The notes: a model not told the origin generated them from the sequence alone. DNA of 64,000 nt from Pseudomonadota bacterium (GCA_030653935.1 JAURYL010000036.1:42409-106408); one strand, 5' to 3'; positions 50,101 through 59,270 are shown, numbered from the stretch's first letter. Made by a program: numbers and translations.

Positions 50101-50224
50101 TCCAGTTGAGATTGACCTCCGGATATTGCGCGCGCGGCATGGCGTAATAGGCCCATGCCCCCAGCAGGAGCACGGCGCCGAGCACGAAATCGGCAAGACG
50201 ATGGGATCGCAGGATTGCCAGCAC
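47147..50224 (-). CDS. RND-family efflux transporter permease
   Basis: A 1025-residue product from GTG 50224, which has GGGAG 7 bases upstream; the frame runs on to 50311 without a better start. Typical RND order: TM1 (about 10-28), first periplasmic loop, TM2-6 with the proton-relay pair GIPLDDAVVVADAIRLRL near 396, second loop, TM8-12. It exports solutes by proton antiport, normally with a membrane fusion protein and an outer-membrane channel, neither of which is adjacent here. Substrate unknown. Only 32 bp separate its start from the divergent SRPBCC gene. Confidence 0.92.
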   Translation of the reverse strand: MLAILRSHRLADFVLGAVLLLGAWAYYAMPRAQYPEVNLNWMAVAVIWPGAAAQDVEREITLPLEAAARRVADVRLVTATSRDNVATLLVRFTDIPHGRFERRLAALEREIRQAAAGFPREARPPQILELTSSNFFPTAMVAVSGAVGDGSVCRLAEVARDELERLPGVARVWAYGLRERELAVNFDPDALRQHQVSPENLAHAVADQAHTYPAGMADISGRRYAIRVEGLSANPDFLAELPIINAAGKSVPLAELAKVHQGVGAARELVRLDGKPAVLLSVIKAENVNTLDLTRAVRGLVTYKNQAFGAPVYTLLDDQSDTTREAIGVMEANALFGLAVVLAVTWFFLGGRLALLTSLGVPFALAGMFLALHLLGQTLNVSVLLGVAIVLGIPLDDAVVVADAIRLRLAAGISRLEAVAGALKEVARPVTASVFATCLAFAPLLLLPGLLGRFMFVTPLTVIVTLGMSLIASLWLLPRHVVAWGGTVRHDATGSKVCCWRERLAGRLRHFYGRALAAAFRQPLPFFALFGAVFLVAGLSIGLEWVKPRWFASDPLRVFNLNLQMPPATGMAATLQATRALEQAARGVARPGEMKASLAMAGLQFTPSEMVLGEHLGQVTLSLAPESAGARPVAEFVAALRPLLKAPGAENISVQVLSADLPMLSSLTLRLSGAPLAELGSAAQDLERELAKTPGFTDVRNDASFSQPRIVLKVDAAAAARAGLDPFKLAALIRLHFEGVPVGKVMEGEETLNVVVRGQPLDEAGVRRLLSEPWRLPDGRAINPGELFGMQFESTPGELRRVNGKRTVSLHASFDQDRVTASQAVSSVDAVWAKLLAKHPGVSLAQGGEMEDVKASLNDLLLYLLLGFILMYAWLAGQFGRLALPLVILATAPMAWAGVAIGLLVSGQSITLYTLYGCVALSGVAVNASIVLVSAGEDRLALGMNPLAAAFHAARRRLVPIIITTLTVIGGLISLAFGWGGDSLLWGPLAAAIVWGLAVATPLTLFVTPLLHAGLMRRRLRSEAG

Positions 50225-50256
50225 GAACAACTCCCTTGCGTGGATATACTTGCGGC

Positions 50257-50838
50257 ATGAAGCCGTTGCGCTATTTTGCCCTCCTTTTCTCCCTGCTCGT
50301 ACCTCAAGCATCAGCCAGTGCCGCTACCGATACGCCGCTCACGGTGATCCAGAGGGGCAACCAGTTGAGTGTTGAGGGGTGGCTGGAAACCCGCGCCACG
50401 CGGGAAATCGCCTGGTCGGTGCTGACCGACTACGAGTATTTTCCCGAGTTCGTGCCCGGCATCCGCGCAAATCGCGTACTGGAAACTCAAGGCCGGGTGA
50501 AAATCGTCGCGCAAAGCGGTGAGGTGGTGACCGGGATGCTCAAGCTGCTCTACGAGGGCACCATACGCATCGAGGAATTTCCCGACGAAGGCCTGAGCAT
50601 CCTGTTCCTGAGCGGTCCATTCAAGGAAGTGCGCGGCGAATGGCGCATGGAACGCGCGGAAAAAAAACAGCCCTTGCGGCTGGTCTATCGGATGAACATG
50701 GATATGATGAAAACCCCGTTCCCACCACCGCTGGCACCGAGTATCGCCGAGCAGCAGGTGCGGACCTGGGTGGACGTGTTCGGGCGTGAGATGGACAAAC
50801 GCATGGATAACCAAATGGAACGGCGAAAAGCCAAGTGA
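50257..50838 (+). CDS. Secreted SRPBCC (START-like) protein 1
   Basis: A 193-residue product from ATG 50257 with a signal peptide ending PQASASA. The SRPBCC pattern is clear: ATREIAWSVLTDYEYFPEFV near 45, then LSGPFKEVRGEWRMER and a C-terminal helix (VRTWVDVFGREMDKRMD). Members bind hydrophobic ligands in a deep cavity. It is followed by a second SRPBCC gene at a 4-bp overlap. Confidence 0.87.
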   Translation: MKPLRYFALLFSLLVPQASASAATDTPLTVIQRGNQLSVEGWLETRATREIAWSVLTDYEYFPEFVPGIRANRVLETQGRVKIVAQSGEVVTGMLKLLYEGTIRIEEFPDEGLSILFLSGPFKEVRGEWRMERAEKKQPLRLVYRMNMDMMKTPFPPPLAPSIAEQQVRTWVDVFGREMDKRMDNQMERRKAK

Positions 50839-51395
50839 CTATGCACGTAATTTCTGTTGGATTGCGCCGGCTGACCGGGCTGTTTGCCCTTTGCGTGCTT
50901 GCTAACGCAGCACAAGCCGGACAAGCACGCGTCAAGGTCGACACCGGCCTGACCGGGGTGCGGGTGGACGCCAGCCAGGTGGTGTACGCCGATGCCGCCA
51001 CTGTGTGGAACACCATCACCGATTACAACCGCCTCGCCGCCTTCATCCCCGACATGGTGTCCAGCCGTGTGATTTCCGCGCCCGGCACGCCCAAGCGGGT
51101 CGAGCAGATCGCCGATGCCGGCCTGTTCGCCTTCATCATGCCCGATCGCGTGGTGCTGGCGATGGAGGAGGTGCCGTCCTACACGCTGCGTTTCCGCGCC
51201 ATCTCGGGCAAGGTCGCGAGCATGTCCGGGGAATGGCGCATCATCGGCGAGCGTTCGCCGGTGACGCTGCATTACCGTGCTCATGTGTTGCCCCTGACCC
51301 CGCTGCCTCCCCTGGTTTCCGAATATTTCATCGAAAGCGAAGTGCGTGCCCGTTTTGAAGCCGTCGGCAACGAGTCCGAGCGGCGCTCACGCTGA
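50835..51395 (+). CDS. Secreted SRPBCC (START-like) protein 2
   Basis: A 186-residue product from GTG 50835, overlapping the previous stop; ATG 50841 is an equally plausible start. The signal peptide ends ANAAQA. The domain shares DAATVWNTITDYNRLAAFIP and ISGKVASMSGEWRIIGE with the upstream protein, so the two look like divergent tandem paralogues. Ligand unknown. Genes 50257-53722 run as one plus-strand unit. Confidence 0.85.
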   Translation: MTMHVISVGLRRLTGLFALCVLANAAQAGQARVKVDTGLTGVRVDASQVVYADAATVWNTITDYNRLAAFIPDMVSSRVISAPGTPKRVEQIADAGLFAFIMPDRVVLAMEEVPSYTLRFRAISGKVASMSGEWRIIGERSPVTLHYRAHVLPLTPLPPLVSEYFIESEVRARFEAVGNESERRSR

Positions 51396-51405
51396 GGGAT
51401 CTCTC

Positions 51406-51777
51406 ATGCGAACCCTGTTATTGGCTGTTCTGCTGCTCCTGACCGGGTGTGACCAGCTGAAGGAACGCGCCGGCATCCATGACCCTGCCCGCGTGGAAGC
51501 CGAGGGCAAGGCCATCGGCGGCGCCTGCCGGCATGCCGGACGCGGCCTGGAAGATTGCTACCAGCTCAATCCCGAAGCCTCCATACCGGCGATCTACGCC
51601 GGCTGGAAGGAAATGACAGAGTACATGGCCAAGAATAATATCGAGGCTGTCGAACCCACCATCCTGCCGGAAGCACTCAAACCACCCGCACCAGCGCCGA
51701 AGAAGAAGCGCAAGAAGGCGGATGCCGAAGAGAACGACGCCCCCGCGCCAGACAAAGAAAAGGATGCCGGCCACTGA
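51406..51777 (+). CDS. Small putative lipoprotein
   Basis: A 123-residue product from ATG 51406 (GGGATC upstream). Lipobox LLTGC gives Cys15 as the lipidated residue. The middle has two Cys (GGACRHAGRGLEDCYQL), perhaps a disulfide, and the C-terminus is Lys/Ala/Glu-rich (KKKRKKADAEEN). No family recognised. Confidence 0.75.
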   Translation: MRTLLLAVLLLLTGCDQLKERAGIHDPARVEAEGKAIGGACRHAGRGLEDCYQLNPEASIPAIYAGWKEMTEYMAKNNIEAVEPTILPEALKPPAPAPKKKRKKADAEENDAPAPDKEKDAGH

Positions 51778-51788
51778 CCGCAAGTCGC

Positions 51789-52547
51789 ATGCCCAGCCTC
51801 AGCATCGCCTCCTACAACATCCACAAGGGGATGTCCTTCTTCAACCGTCGTGTAGTGCTGCACGATGTACGTGAACGCCTGCACGGCATCAATGCCGACA
51901 TCGTGTTTCTCCAGGAAGTGCAGGGCTTGCACGCGCATCGCGCCGGGCGCCACGGCAACTGGCCGGCCGGGCCGCAGCACGAGTTTCTTTCCAACGGCAA
52001 CTGGCAGGGTATGGCCTATGGCCGGAACGCGGTGTACGAGCACGGCCACCACGGCAACGCCATCCTCTCGCGCTACCCGGTCATCAAGTCGGAAAACATC
52101 GACATCTCCGCGCATGTATTCGAAACCCGCGGCATGCTGCACTGCGAACTCGATGTGCCCGGCCTCCACGAGCCGCTGCACGCCATCTGCCTGCACCTGG
52201 CCCTGAACGAAGCCGGCCGCAAAAAACAGGTGCAGCAACTGGCCGAGCGCATCCGCGCCGTGGTGCCGGATGCGGCCCCACTGATCATCGCCGGCGACTT
52301 CAACGACTGGCGTCGTCGTAGCTGTGGCTACCTGGGCCAGGTGCTGGGGCTGCGCGAAGTGTTCGACCTCGCCCACGGGCAACCCGCCCGCAGCTTTCCC
52401 GCCGCCCTGCCCATGCTCTCGTTGGATCGCATCTATGTGCGCGGTTTCAGCGTCGAAACCGCCAACGTACTGCACGGGTCACACTGGCGCCGCCTTTCCG
52501 ACCACGCGGCACTGACCGCGCAACTCAGGCCACTGGCGTCGGCATGA
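51789..52547 (+). CDS. Endonuclease/exonuclease/phosphatase-family protein (YbhP-like)
   Basis: A 252-residue EEP-fold protein: SIASYNIHKGMSFFNRR near 4, IVFLQEVQ near 38 with the metal Glu, GNAILSRYPV near 80, IIAGDFNDWRR near 160 and SDHAALTA at the end. It is followed by clsB with a 4-bp overlap, the same neighbour relation as ybhP-clsB in E. coli, so a role in phospholipid or headgroup metabolism is possible. Confidence 0.88.
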   Translation: MPSLSIASYNIHKGMSFFNRRVVLHDVRERLHGINADIVFLQEVQGLHAHRAGRHGNWPAGPQHEFLSNGNWQGMAYGRNAVYEHGHHGNAILSRYPVIKSENIDISAHVFETRGMLHCELDVPGLHEPLHAICLHLALNEAGRKKQVQQLAERIRAVVPDAAPLIIAGDFNDWRRRSCGYLGQVLGLREVFDLAHGQPARSFPAALPMLSLDRIYVRGFSVETANVLHGSHWRRLSDHAALTAQLRPLASA

Positions 52548-53722
52548 TCCGTCCGGGCAACCGGCTGACCCTGCTGGAAAACGGCGCCCAGTATTTTCCC
52601 GCCCTGATCGCCGCAATGGACGCGGCGCGCCATGAAATCCACCTGGAAAGTTACATCTACACGGCCGATGCCACCGGCCAGGAGGTGGGTGCCTCCCTCA
52701 TGCGTGCGGCGCGGCGCGGCGTGGTTACACGGGTGTTGCTGGATGGCTTCGGCTCGCGCGATTTGTCCGGTGAACTGGTCGCGGAGCTGCGCGGCGCCGG
52801 CGTGGAACTCCTGTTCTATCGACCGGAGCGCGGTTTCATGCGCCTGCGTCGGCATCGCCTGCGCCGCATGCACCGCAAACTGGCGGTGGTGGACGCGCGC
52901 ATCGGCTTCGTCGGCGGCATCAATGTCGTCAACGATCAGGATGGCCGCAATCTGGCAGCGCCGCGCGAGGATTTCGCCGTCGCTGTGAGCGGCCCGCTGG
53001 TGGCCGATATCCACGCCGCCGCCCGGCGCCTCTGGAAACTGGTGGAGTGGAGCCGCATGGGCCTGCAGCGCGGCGAGGACACCTGGATCAAGCCCGACAA
53101 GCGTGTCGTCGGCGAGCAACGAGCGGAATTTCTGACGCGCGACACCCTGCATCGGCGCCACTCCATCGAACGCGCCTATCTCAAGGCCATCGGCCATGCG
53201 CGTGAAGAAATTCTCATCGCCAACGCTTATTTTCTGCCCGGCCGCCGCTTCCGCCAGGCATTGTTGGAAGCTACCCGGCGCGGCGTGCGTATCATGCTGG
53301 TGATGCAAGGGCACACTGACCATCGTCTCTACCAAGCCGCCAGCCGCGCGTTATATCGTTTCTTCCTGGAAAACGGCATGGAGGTCTACGAGTACCACGC
53401 CAGCGAACTGCACGCCAAAGTCGCCGTGGTGGACGGGCACTGGGCCACCCTGGGTTCCAGCAACATCGACCCGTTCAGCCTGCTGCTGGCGCGCGAAGCC
53501 AACCTGGCGACACACGACCCGGAATTCGCGCAAACCTTGCGCGAACGCATCCTCCACGCCCGCGACCGTGGCGCCCACCGCATCCACCGCCAGGCCTGGC
53601 GCGAGATCCCGTGGACCCTGCGCTTCGCCTCCTGGCTGGCCTACGGGCTGGTGCGGGGATTGATGGGGCTGGCGGGGTATGCGCAGGCTTATGACGGGGG
53701 AAAGCGACGGGCCAAGGGGTAG
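52544..53722 (+). CDS. clsB: Cardiolipin synthase B (phospholipase D family)
   Basis: A 392-residue protein with two HKD motifs: MHRKLAVVDARIGFVGGIN near 107 and LHAKVAVVDGHWATLGSSN near 288. ClsB makes cardiolipin from phosphatidylglycerol (and can make PG from PE plus glycerol) at the inner membrane. It starts with ATGA overlap to the EEP gene. A C-terminal hydrophobic stretch (ASWLAYGLVRGLMGLAG) may aid membrane attachment. Confidence 0.94.
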   Translation: MIRPGNRLTLLENGAQYFPALIAAMDAARHEIHLESYIYTADATGQEVGASLMRAARRGVVTRVLLDGFGSRDLSGELVAELRGAGVELLFYRPERGFMRLRRHRLRRMHRKLAVVDARIGFVGGINVVNDQDGRNLAAPREDFAVAVSGPLVADIHAAARRLWKLVEWSRMGLQRGEDTWIKPDKRVVGEQRAEFLTRDTLHRRHSIERAYLKAIGHAREEILIANAYFLPGRRFRQALLEATRRGVRIMLVMQGHTDHRLYQAASRALYRFFLENGMEVYEYHASELHAKVAVVDGHWATLGSSNIDPFSLLLAREANLATHDPEFAQTLRERILHARDRGAHRIHRQAWREIPWTLRFASWLAYGLVRGLMGLAGYAQAYDGGKRRAKG

Positions 53723-53940
53723 CACGGTCGCCCGCTCCTCGGCCAAGCAAGACGGTCAGCGCCAAGGCCTGGCAGAAAATAGGAATCCATTCCCGCTTTG
53801 GGAAAGAGGGGAACCTCGCATGTCGGCGTAAACAGCGTCCGCGAGACGGGCCATTAGATGGCATTGGAGTCATCGAACTCAGCCCTGATTCACGGTTTGC
53901 TGTGAAACAGGCTGTGGGAAAAACCTTGCGGCTGGCCTTT

Positions 53941-54000
53941 TGTAGCGCAGGCTTCCAGCCTGCCCGTTGCCGTGACGCAGGCTGGAAGCCTGCGCTACAT
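53941..54000. repeat. R4 palindrome in the clsB-gltB gap
   Basis: TGTAGCGCAGGCTTCCAGCC and GGCTGGAAGCCTGCGCTACA are inverted copies at either end of this 60-base palindrome. The surrounding 500-base gap 53723-54223 has no credible gene; its right end should hold the gltB promoter (TAGAAT at 54155-54160 is a weak -10 candidate). Confidence 0.85.
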
Positions 54001-54223
54001 GGGGTTTCATGGGACGGGGCGACTGATACAGGCATGTCGAGTTTTCGTGCCTGAAAACCGGGCCGGTCGCCGCCGCCAAACCACTCCGCCACGCGGCAAT
54101 CGCGGTTCGCCATGGCCGAAAATCCCCCGTCTGGCGGGAAGTCCTTGTTCAAGCTAGAATTTCCGCCCTTTTTTACCCTGCGTTCGCGCGTCCCGCGCGG
54201 ACCACTTGATCGGCCCGACGATA

Positions 54224-57200
54224 ATGGATGATCGACAAAGTAGCCTTGGCGGCACGCTCTACAGCCCGGATTTCGAGCAGGATAGCTGCGGTTTCGGATT
54301 GATCGCGCAACTGGATGACCAGGCGACCCACAAGCTGGTGGCCACCGCGATTTCCTCGCTGGCGTGCATGACCCACCGCGGCGCGGTGGCGGCCGATGGC
54401 AAGTCGGGCGACGGTTGCGGTCTGCTGTTCAAGAAGCCGGACGGTTTTCTGCGCGCGGTGGCGGCGGAGAGCGGCTTTACCTTGAATGCCCGCTACGCCG
54501 CCGGCCTCACCTTCCTGAATCAGGATGTGGCCAAGGCGCAGCGCGCGCGCGATCTGTTGATCAGCGAGCTCAAGGGCGAAGGCCTGGAGCCGGCCGGCTT
54601 CCGCAAGGTGCCGACCGACAATGCCGCGCTGGGTCAGTTCGCCCTGAAGAGCCTGCCGGTGATCGAACAACTGTTCGTGAACTGCCCGGACTCGATCGAC
54701 GCCGACATCTTCGAGCGCAAGCTGTACATCGCCCGGCGCAAGGTGGAGAAAGCGGTTGCCGACAGCGACAGCACTTTCTACATGCCGACCCTGTCCGGCC
54801 GGGTGATTTCCTACAAGGGCCTGGTGATGCCGGAGTATCTGCCGGTGTTCTATCCCGACCTCAACGACGAGCGTTTCGCCTCCGCGCTGGCCGTATTCCA
54901 CCAGCGCTTCTCCACCAACACCTGGCCGGAATGGCGCTTGGCGCAGCCATTCCGCTATCTTGCCCACAACGGCGAGATCAACACCGTGCAGGGCAACCGC
55001 AACTGGTCGCGGGCGCGCGAACAGAAATTCCAGAGCCCGCTGATCCCCAACATGGACGACGTGCGGCCGATGGTGGGGGTCAAGGGCTCCGACTCGATGA
55101 GCTTCGACAACATGCTCGAAGGCCTGGTCATGGGCGGCGCCGGCTTGTTCCGCTCGATGCGCATGATGGTGCCGCCGGCCTGGCAGAACGTCACCAACAT
55201 GGACCCGGATCTGCGCGCCTTCTACGAATACAACTCCATGCATATGGAGCCGTGGGATGGCCCCGCCGGCATCGTCATGACCGACGGCCGCTACGGCGTC
55301 TGCATGCTCGACCGCAACGGTCTGCGTCCGGCGCGTTACGTCATCACCAAGGATCGTTACGTCACCATCGCCTCGGAAGTGGGCGTGTGGGATTACGGCG
55401 GCCCCGACAACATCGTCGCCAAGGGCCGTGTGCGCCCCGGCCAGATCGTCGCCGCCGACCTGGAGACCGGCAAATTCCTGCTGCCGGAAGATATCGACGC
55501 CCAGCTCAAATCCGCCCATCCCTACCGGGAATGGCTGAAAAACAACGGCCAGCGGATCGAATTCGGCCTGGAGCAGGACAGCGATTACCCAGCGATGGAC
55601 GCCGCCAGCGTCGCGACCCATCAGAAGCTGTTCAACGTCAGCTCCGAGGAACTGGATCAGGTGTTGCGCGTGCTGGCCGAGGACGGCCAGGAAGCGGTCG
55701 GCTCGATGGGTGACGACACCCCGATGGCGGTGCTCTCGCAGAAAGCGCGTTCGCCCTTCGACTACCTGCGCCAGCAGTTCGCCCAGGTGACCAACCCGCC
55801 GATCGACCCGATCCGCGAAGCCATCGTCATGTCCCTGCACACGGTGCTGGGGCGGGAACTGAATCTGTTCGAGGAAACCCCGCAACATGCCGCGCGCATG
55901 GAGTTGAATTCGCCGGTGCTGTCCAACGACACCTACAAGGCGGTCACCACCAGCCAGGACCCGGCCTACGCGACGGAACATTTCTACCTGCAATACGACC
56001 CGACCGTGAGCGACCTCAAGGCCGCGCTGGAAAAGCTTTCCGCCGACGCGGTGGCGGCGGTGAAGGCGGGTACGGTGATCGTGGTGCTGTCGGATCGCAC
56101 CCTCTCGCCGTCGACACTGACCATTCCCGCCCTGTTCGCCACCGGTGCCGTGCACCACGCCCTGATCGCCGCCGGCCTGCGTTGCGACGCCAACATCGTG
56201 GTGAAGACCGGCGCCGCGCGCGACCCGCACCAGATCGCTTCCTTGATCGGCTTCGGCGCCACCGCCGTGTATCCCTACCTCGCCTACCAGTCCATCCTGC
56301 AGATGGTGCGCAGCGGCGAGATCAAGCTGCCCGCTGAAAAAGCGCTGATGAATTACCGCAAGGGCAGCGACAAGGGCCTGCTCAAGGTCATGTCGAAGAT
56401 GGGCATTTCCGCCATCGCCAGCTATCGCGGCGCGCAGTTGTTCGAAGTGGTGGGCATGCACGAGGATGTCGTCGAGATGTGCCTGAAAGGCACGGTCTCG
56501 CGCGTCTCCGGCGCCAGCTTCTCCGACTTCGAGGCGGATCAGAAACGGCTCAACCGCGCCGCCTTCAACCCGTTGCGCCCGATCCCCGCCGGCGGCCTGC
56601 TCAAGTTCATGCATGGCGAGGAATACCACGCCTACAACCCGGACGTGGTGCAGGAACTGCAAACAGCGGTGCAGACCGGCTCCTATGACGCCTACAAGAT
56701 TTATGCGGCCAGTGTGAACAATCGCCCGGTGGCCATGTTGCGCGACCTGATGAAGCTGAAGCTCGCCGAATCGCCGATTTCCGTCGACACGGTGGAGCCG
56801 ATCGAAGCCATCCTCAAGCGCTTCGATTCCGCCGGCATGTCGCTGGGCGCCCTCTCGCCCGAGGCACACGAAGCGCTGGCGGAAGGCATGAACACCATCG
56901 GCGGCCGTTCCAACTCCGGTGAGGGCGGCGAAGACCCGGCCCGCTACGGCACCATCAAGATGTCCAAGATCAAGCAGGTGGCATCGGGCCGGTTCGGCGT
57001 CACCGCGCACTATCTGGTCAACGCCGAGGTGTTGCAGATCAAGGTTGCCCAGGGCGCCAAGCCTGGCGAGGGTGGCCAGTTGCCCGGCAAGAAGGTCGAG
57101 CCGCATATCGCCAAGCTGCGCTGCACCAAGCCCGGCGTCACCCTGATCTCGCCGCCGCCGCACCACGATATCTATTCCATCGAGGATCTGGCGCAGCTCA

Positions 57201-58681
57201 TCTATGACCTGAAACAGGTCAACCCAACGGCGCTGGTGTCGGTGAAATTGGTGGCGGAACCCGGTGTCGGTACCATCGCCGCCGGCGTCGCCAAGGCCTA
57301 CGCCGACCTCATCACCATCTCCGGCTATGACGGCGGCACCGGCGCCTCGCCCCTGACCAGCGTGAAATACGCCGGCACCCCCTGGGAACTGGGTCTTACC
57401 GAAGCGCAGCAAGTGCTGCGCGCCAACGGCCTGCGCGGCCGCGTGCGAGTGCAGACCGACGGTGGCCTGAAGACCGGCCTCGACGTGGTGAAAGCCGCCA
57501 TCCTCGGCGCCGAATCGTTCGGTTTTGGTACCGCGCCGATGATCTCGCTGGGCTGCAAATACCTGCGTATCTGCCACCTGAACAACTGCGCCACCGGCAT
57601 CGCCACCCAGGACGCGCGCCTGCGCAAGGGCTTCTTCATCGGCCTGCCCGAGATGGTCATCAACTACTTCACTTTCGTCGCCCGCGAGACCCGCGAGTGG
57701 ATGGCCGCGCTGGGCATCAGCAAGTTCGAAGACCTGATCGGCCGCACCGATTTTCTCGAACTCCTGCCGGGTGAATCGGACAAGCAGAGCAAGTTGAAAC
57801 TCGGCGTTTTGCTGTCGCAAGGCAGCATTGCCGACAGCGAGCCGCGCTTCTGTATCGAAGCCTCCAACCCATCCTTCGACAAGGGCGAGCTGGCCGAGCA
57901 GATGGTCAAGGACGCGCTCCCCGGCATCCTCGCCAAGACTCCGCAACGTCTGGAATACGCCGTGCGCAACGTCAACCGTTCCATCGGCGCGCGCCTCTCC
58001 GGTGAAATCGCCCGCGCGCATGGCGCAGTGGGACTGCCCGCCGACTGCCTGCACATCAAACTGAACGGCTCCGCTGGCCAGAGCTTCGGCGTCTGGAACC
58101 ACAATGGCCTGACCATGGAGATCGAAGGCGACGCCAACGACTACGTCGGCAAGGGCATGTCCGGTGGCCGCCTGATCGTCTACCCGCCCAAGGGCTCCGC
58201 GTTCGCATCACATGAGGCCAGCATCATCGGCAACACCTGTCTGTACGGTGCCACCGGCGGCGAGTTGTACGCGGCGGGCCTGGGCGGCGAGCGCTTCGGC
58301 GTGCGCAACTCCGGCGCGCTGGCGGTGGTGGAGGGCGTCGGTGAACACTGCTGTGAATACATGACCGGCGGCTGCATCATCGTGCTCGGTAACACCGGCC
58401 TCAACGTCGGCGCCGGCATGACTGGCGGCTTCGCCCTGGTCTACGACGAGGATGGCAACTTCGCCGATAAGTACAACAATGAGCTGGTCGACATCAACCG
58501 CATCAACGACGAGAAGACCGGCGAACACCGCGCCTTCCTGCGCGAGAAGCTGGAAAAACACGTGCAGTACACCGGCTCCGAGCGCGCCCGCTGGATGCTG
58601 GAACACTTCGCCGATGTGGTGAACCGTTTCTGGCTGGTGAAGCCGAAGGCTTTGACGCTGGATAGTTTGTTGAAGGATTGA
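54224..58681 (+). CDS. gltB: Glutamate synthase large subunit
   Basis: A 1485-residue product from ATG 54224 (an in-frame TTG lies at 54206). After a roughly 22-residue propeptide, the catalytic Cys is in DSCGFGLIAQL, starting the Ntn-type amidotransferase domain (to about 430). A central domain, the FMN-binding synthase domain with the [3Fe-4S] motif GCKYLRICHLNNCATGIAT near 1112, and the C-terminal beta-helix (GGxxG repeats) follow. It makes glutamate from glutamine and 2-oxoglutarate with GltD. Three small genes separate it from gltD. Confidence 0.98.
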   Translation: MDDRQSSLGGTLYSPDFEQDSCGFGLIAQLDDQATHKLVATAISSLACMTHRGAVAADGKSGDGCGLLFKKPDGFLRAVAAESGFTLNARYAAGLTFLNQDVAKAQRARDLLISELKGEGLEPAGFRKVPTDNAALGQFALKSLPVIEQLFVNCPDSIDADIFERKLYIARRKVEKAVADSDSTFYMPTLSGRVISYKGLVMPEYLPVFYPDLNDERFASALAVFHQRFSTNTWPEWRLAQPFRYLAHNGEINTVQGNRNWSRAREQKFQSPLIPNMDDVRPMVGVKGSDSMSFDNMLEGLVMGGAGLFRSMRMMVPPAWQNVTNMDPDLRAFYEYNSMHMEPWDGPAGIVMTDGRYGVCMLDRNGLRPARYVITKDRYVTIASEVGVWDYGGPDNIVAKGRVRPGQIVAADLETGKFLLPEDIDAQLKSAHPYREWLKNNGQRIEFGLEQDSDYPAMDAASVATHQKLFNVSSEELDQVLRVLAEDGQEAVGSMGDDTPMAVLSQKARSPFDYLRQQFAQVTNPPIDPIREAIVMSLHTVLGRELNLFEETPQHAARMELNSPVLSNDTYKAVTTSQDPAYATEHFYLQYDPTVSDLKAALEKLSADAVAAVKAGTVIVVLSDRTLSPSTLTIPALFATGAVHHALIAAGLRCDANIVVKTGAARDPHQIASLIGFGATAVYPYLAYQSILQMVRSGEIKLPAEKALMNYRKGSDKGLLKVMSKMGISAIASYRGAQLFEVVGMHEDVVEMCLKGTVSRVSGASFSDFEADQKRLNRAAFNPLRPIPAGGLLKFMHGEEYHAYNPDVVQELQTAVQTGSYDAYKIYAASVNNRPVAMLRDLMKLKLAESPISVDTVEPIEAILKRFDSAGMSLGALSPEAHEALAEGMNTIGGRSNSGEGGEDPARYGTIKMSKIKQVASGRFGVTAHYLVNAEVLQIKVAQGAKPGEGGQLPGKKVEPHIAKLRCTKPGVTLISPPPHHDIYSIEDLAQLIYDLKQVNPTALVSVKLVAEPGVGTIAAGVAKAYADLITISGYDGGTGASPLTSVKYAGTPWELGLTEAQQVLRANGLRGRVRVQTDGGLKTGLDVVKAAILGAESFGFGTAPMISLGCKYLRICHLNNCATGIATQDARLRKGFFIGLPEMVINYFTFVARETREWMAALGISKFEDLIGRTDFLELLPGESDKQSKLKLGVLLSQGSIADSEPRFCIEASNPSFDKGELAEQMVKDALPGILAKTPQRLEYAVRNVNRSIGARLSGEIARAHGAVGLPADCLHIKLNGSAGQSFGVWNHNGLTMEIEGDANDYVGKGMSGGRLIVYPPKGSAFASHEASIIGNTCLYGATGGELYAAGLGGERFGVRNSGALAVVEGVGEHCCEYMTGGCIIVLGNTGLNVGAGMTGGFALVYDEDGNFADKYNNELVDINRINDEKTGEHRAFLREKLEKHVQYTGSERARWMLEHFADVVNRFWLVKPKALTLDSLLKD

Positions 58682-58691
58682 GTTGCGGCCC

Positions 58692-58889
58692 ATGAAACTG
58701 CGCTTTAACCGAGAAGTGCGAAAATCCATCGCCGATGAGTTGAAGAAAGTTTCGACAATCGGAGGTATCGGTCTTGGGGTGCTCGGATACTCAATCAACC
58801 AGCCCGTTGCGCTGGTCGCCGCGTTTGGCTGGTGGATCGTGTGTCAATTGATTGCCAACCTGTTGTTGGCTATGGAGGACGAGAAATGA
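58692..58889 (+). CDS. Small membrane protein, unknown
   Basis: A 65-residue product from ATG 58692, 10 bp after gltB. A basic amphipathic N-terminus (MKLRFNREVRKSIADELKK) precedes one or two hydrophobic helices (about 22-58; VALVAAFGWWIVCQLIANLL). No family recognised. The stop overlaps the next small ORF by ATGA, which supports translation of both. Confidence 0.6.
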   Translation: MKLRFNREVRKSIADELKKVSTIGGIGLGVLGYSINQPVALVAAFGWWIVCQLIANLLLAMEDEK

Positions 58890-59011
58890 CGATGCTTGAA
58901 GCGATGTTCATAGGAATGGGCATGGTGCTGGTCTATGGGGTGATCGCCCTGTGGCTGGCCATGCGCTCGCGCCGCGATGCCTCTCATGACGGCGAACACC
59001 ACCATGCTTGA
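58886..59011 (+). CDS. Very small single-TM protein
   Basis: A 41-residue ORF, ATG 58886 to TGA 59011, starting MTMLEAMFIGMGMVLVYGVI and ending with a polar tail RSRRDASHDGEHHHA. One membrane helix (about 5-26). The 4-bp ATGA overlap with the previous ORF and the following antitoxin start 11 bp downstream suggest it is a real member of the operon. His-rich C-terminus (HHH). Confidence 0.5.
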   Translation: MTMLEAMFIGMGMVLVYGVIALWLAMRSRRDASHDGEHHHA

Positions 59012-59021
59012 GGAGCTTGAT

Positions 59022-59270
59022 ATGAATACGGCCATGCTGGATCAGATCAAAAAACTTTCCTATCCGGAGAAACTCCAGTTGGTGGAAGACGTCTGGGACG
59101 ACATCGCCCAGGAAGCGGCCGCCCAGCCCATCACTGAAGAATTGAAAGTGGAATTGCGGCGACGTCTTGTCGAGCACCGCGAGCACCCGGAGACCGCCAT
59201 CCCCTGGGAAGAAGCGATGGCCGCGCTGGAGAGCCGCAACCCCATCCACTGGCCTCACCTGGATCATTAA
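59022..59270 (+). CDS. Putative addiction-module antitoxin, no toxin partner
   Basis: An 82-residue product from ATG 59022 with GAGGAG 8 bases upstream. It resembles the small putative addiction-module component family: KKLSYPEKLQLVEDVWDDIA, then ITEELKVELRRRLVEHREHP and WEEAMAALE. Members are usually followed by a RelE/ParE toxin; here gltD follows after 12 bp, so it is an orphan inside the glutamate synthase operon. Confidence 0.78.
   Translation: MNTAMLDQIKKLSYPEKLQLVEDVWDDIAQEAAAQPITEELKVELRRRLVEHREHPETAIPWEEAMAALESRNPIHWPHLDH

Noticed and set aside
54173..58102. Open frame of 1309 codons on the minus strand
   Set aside because: It is antisense to gltB and shows only the low-complexity composition (His, Gly, Val, Gln-rich) typical of reverse-strand shadows.
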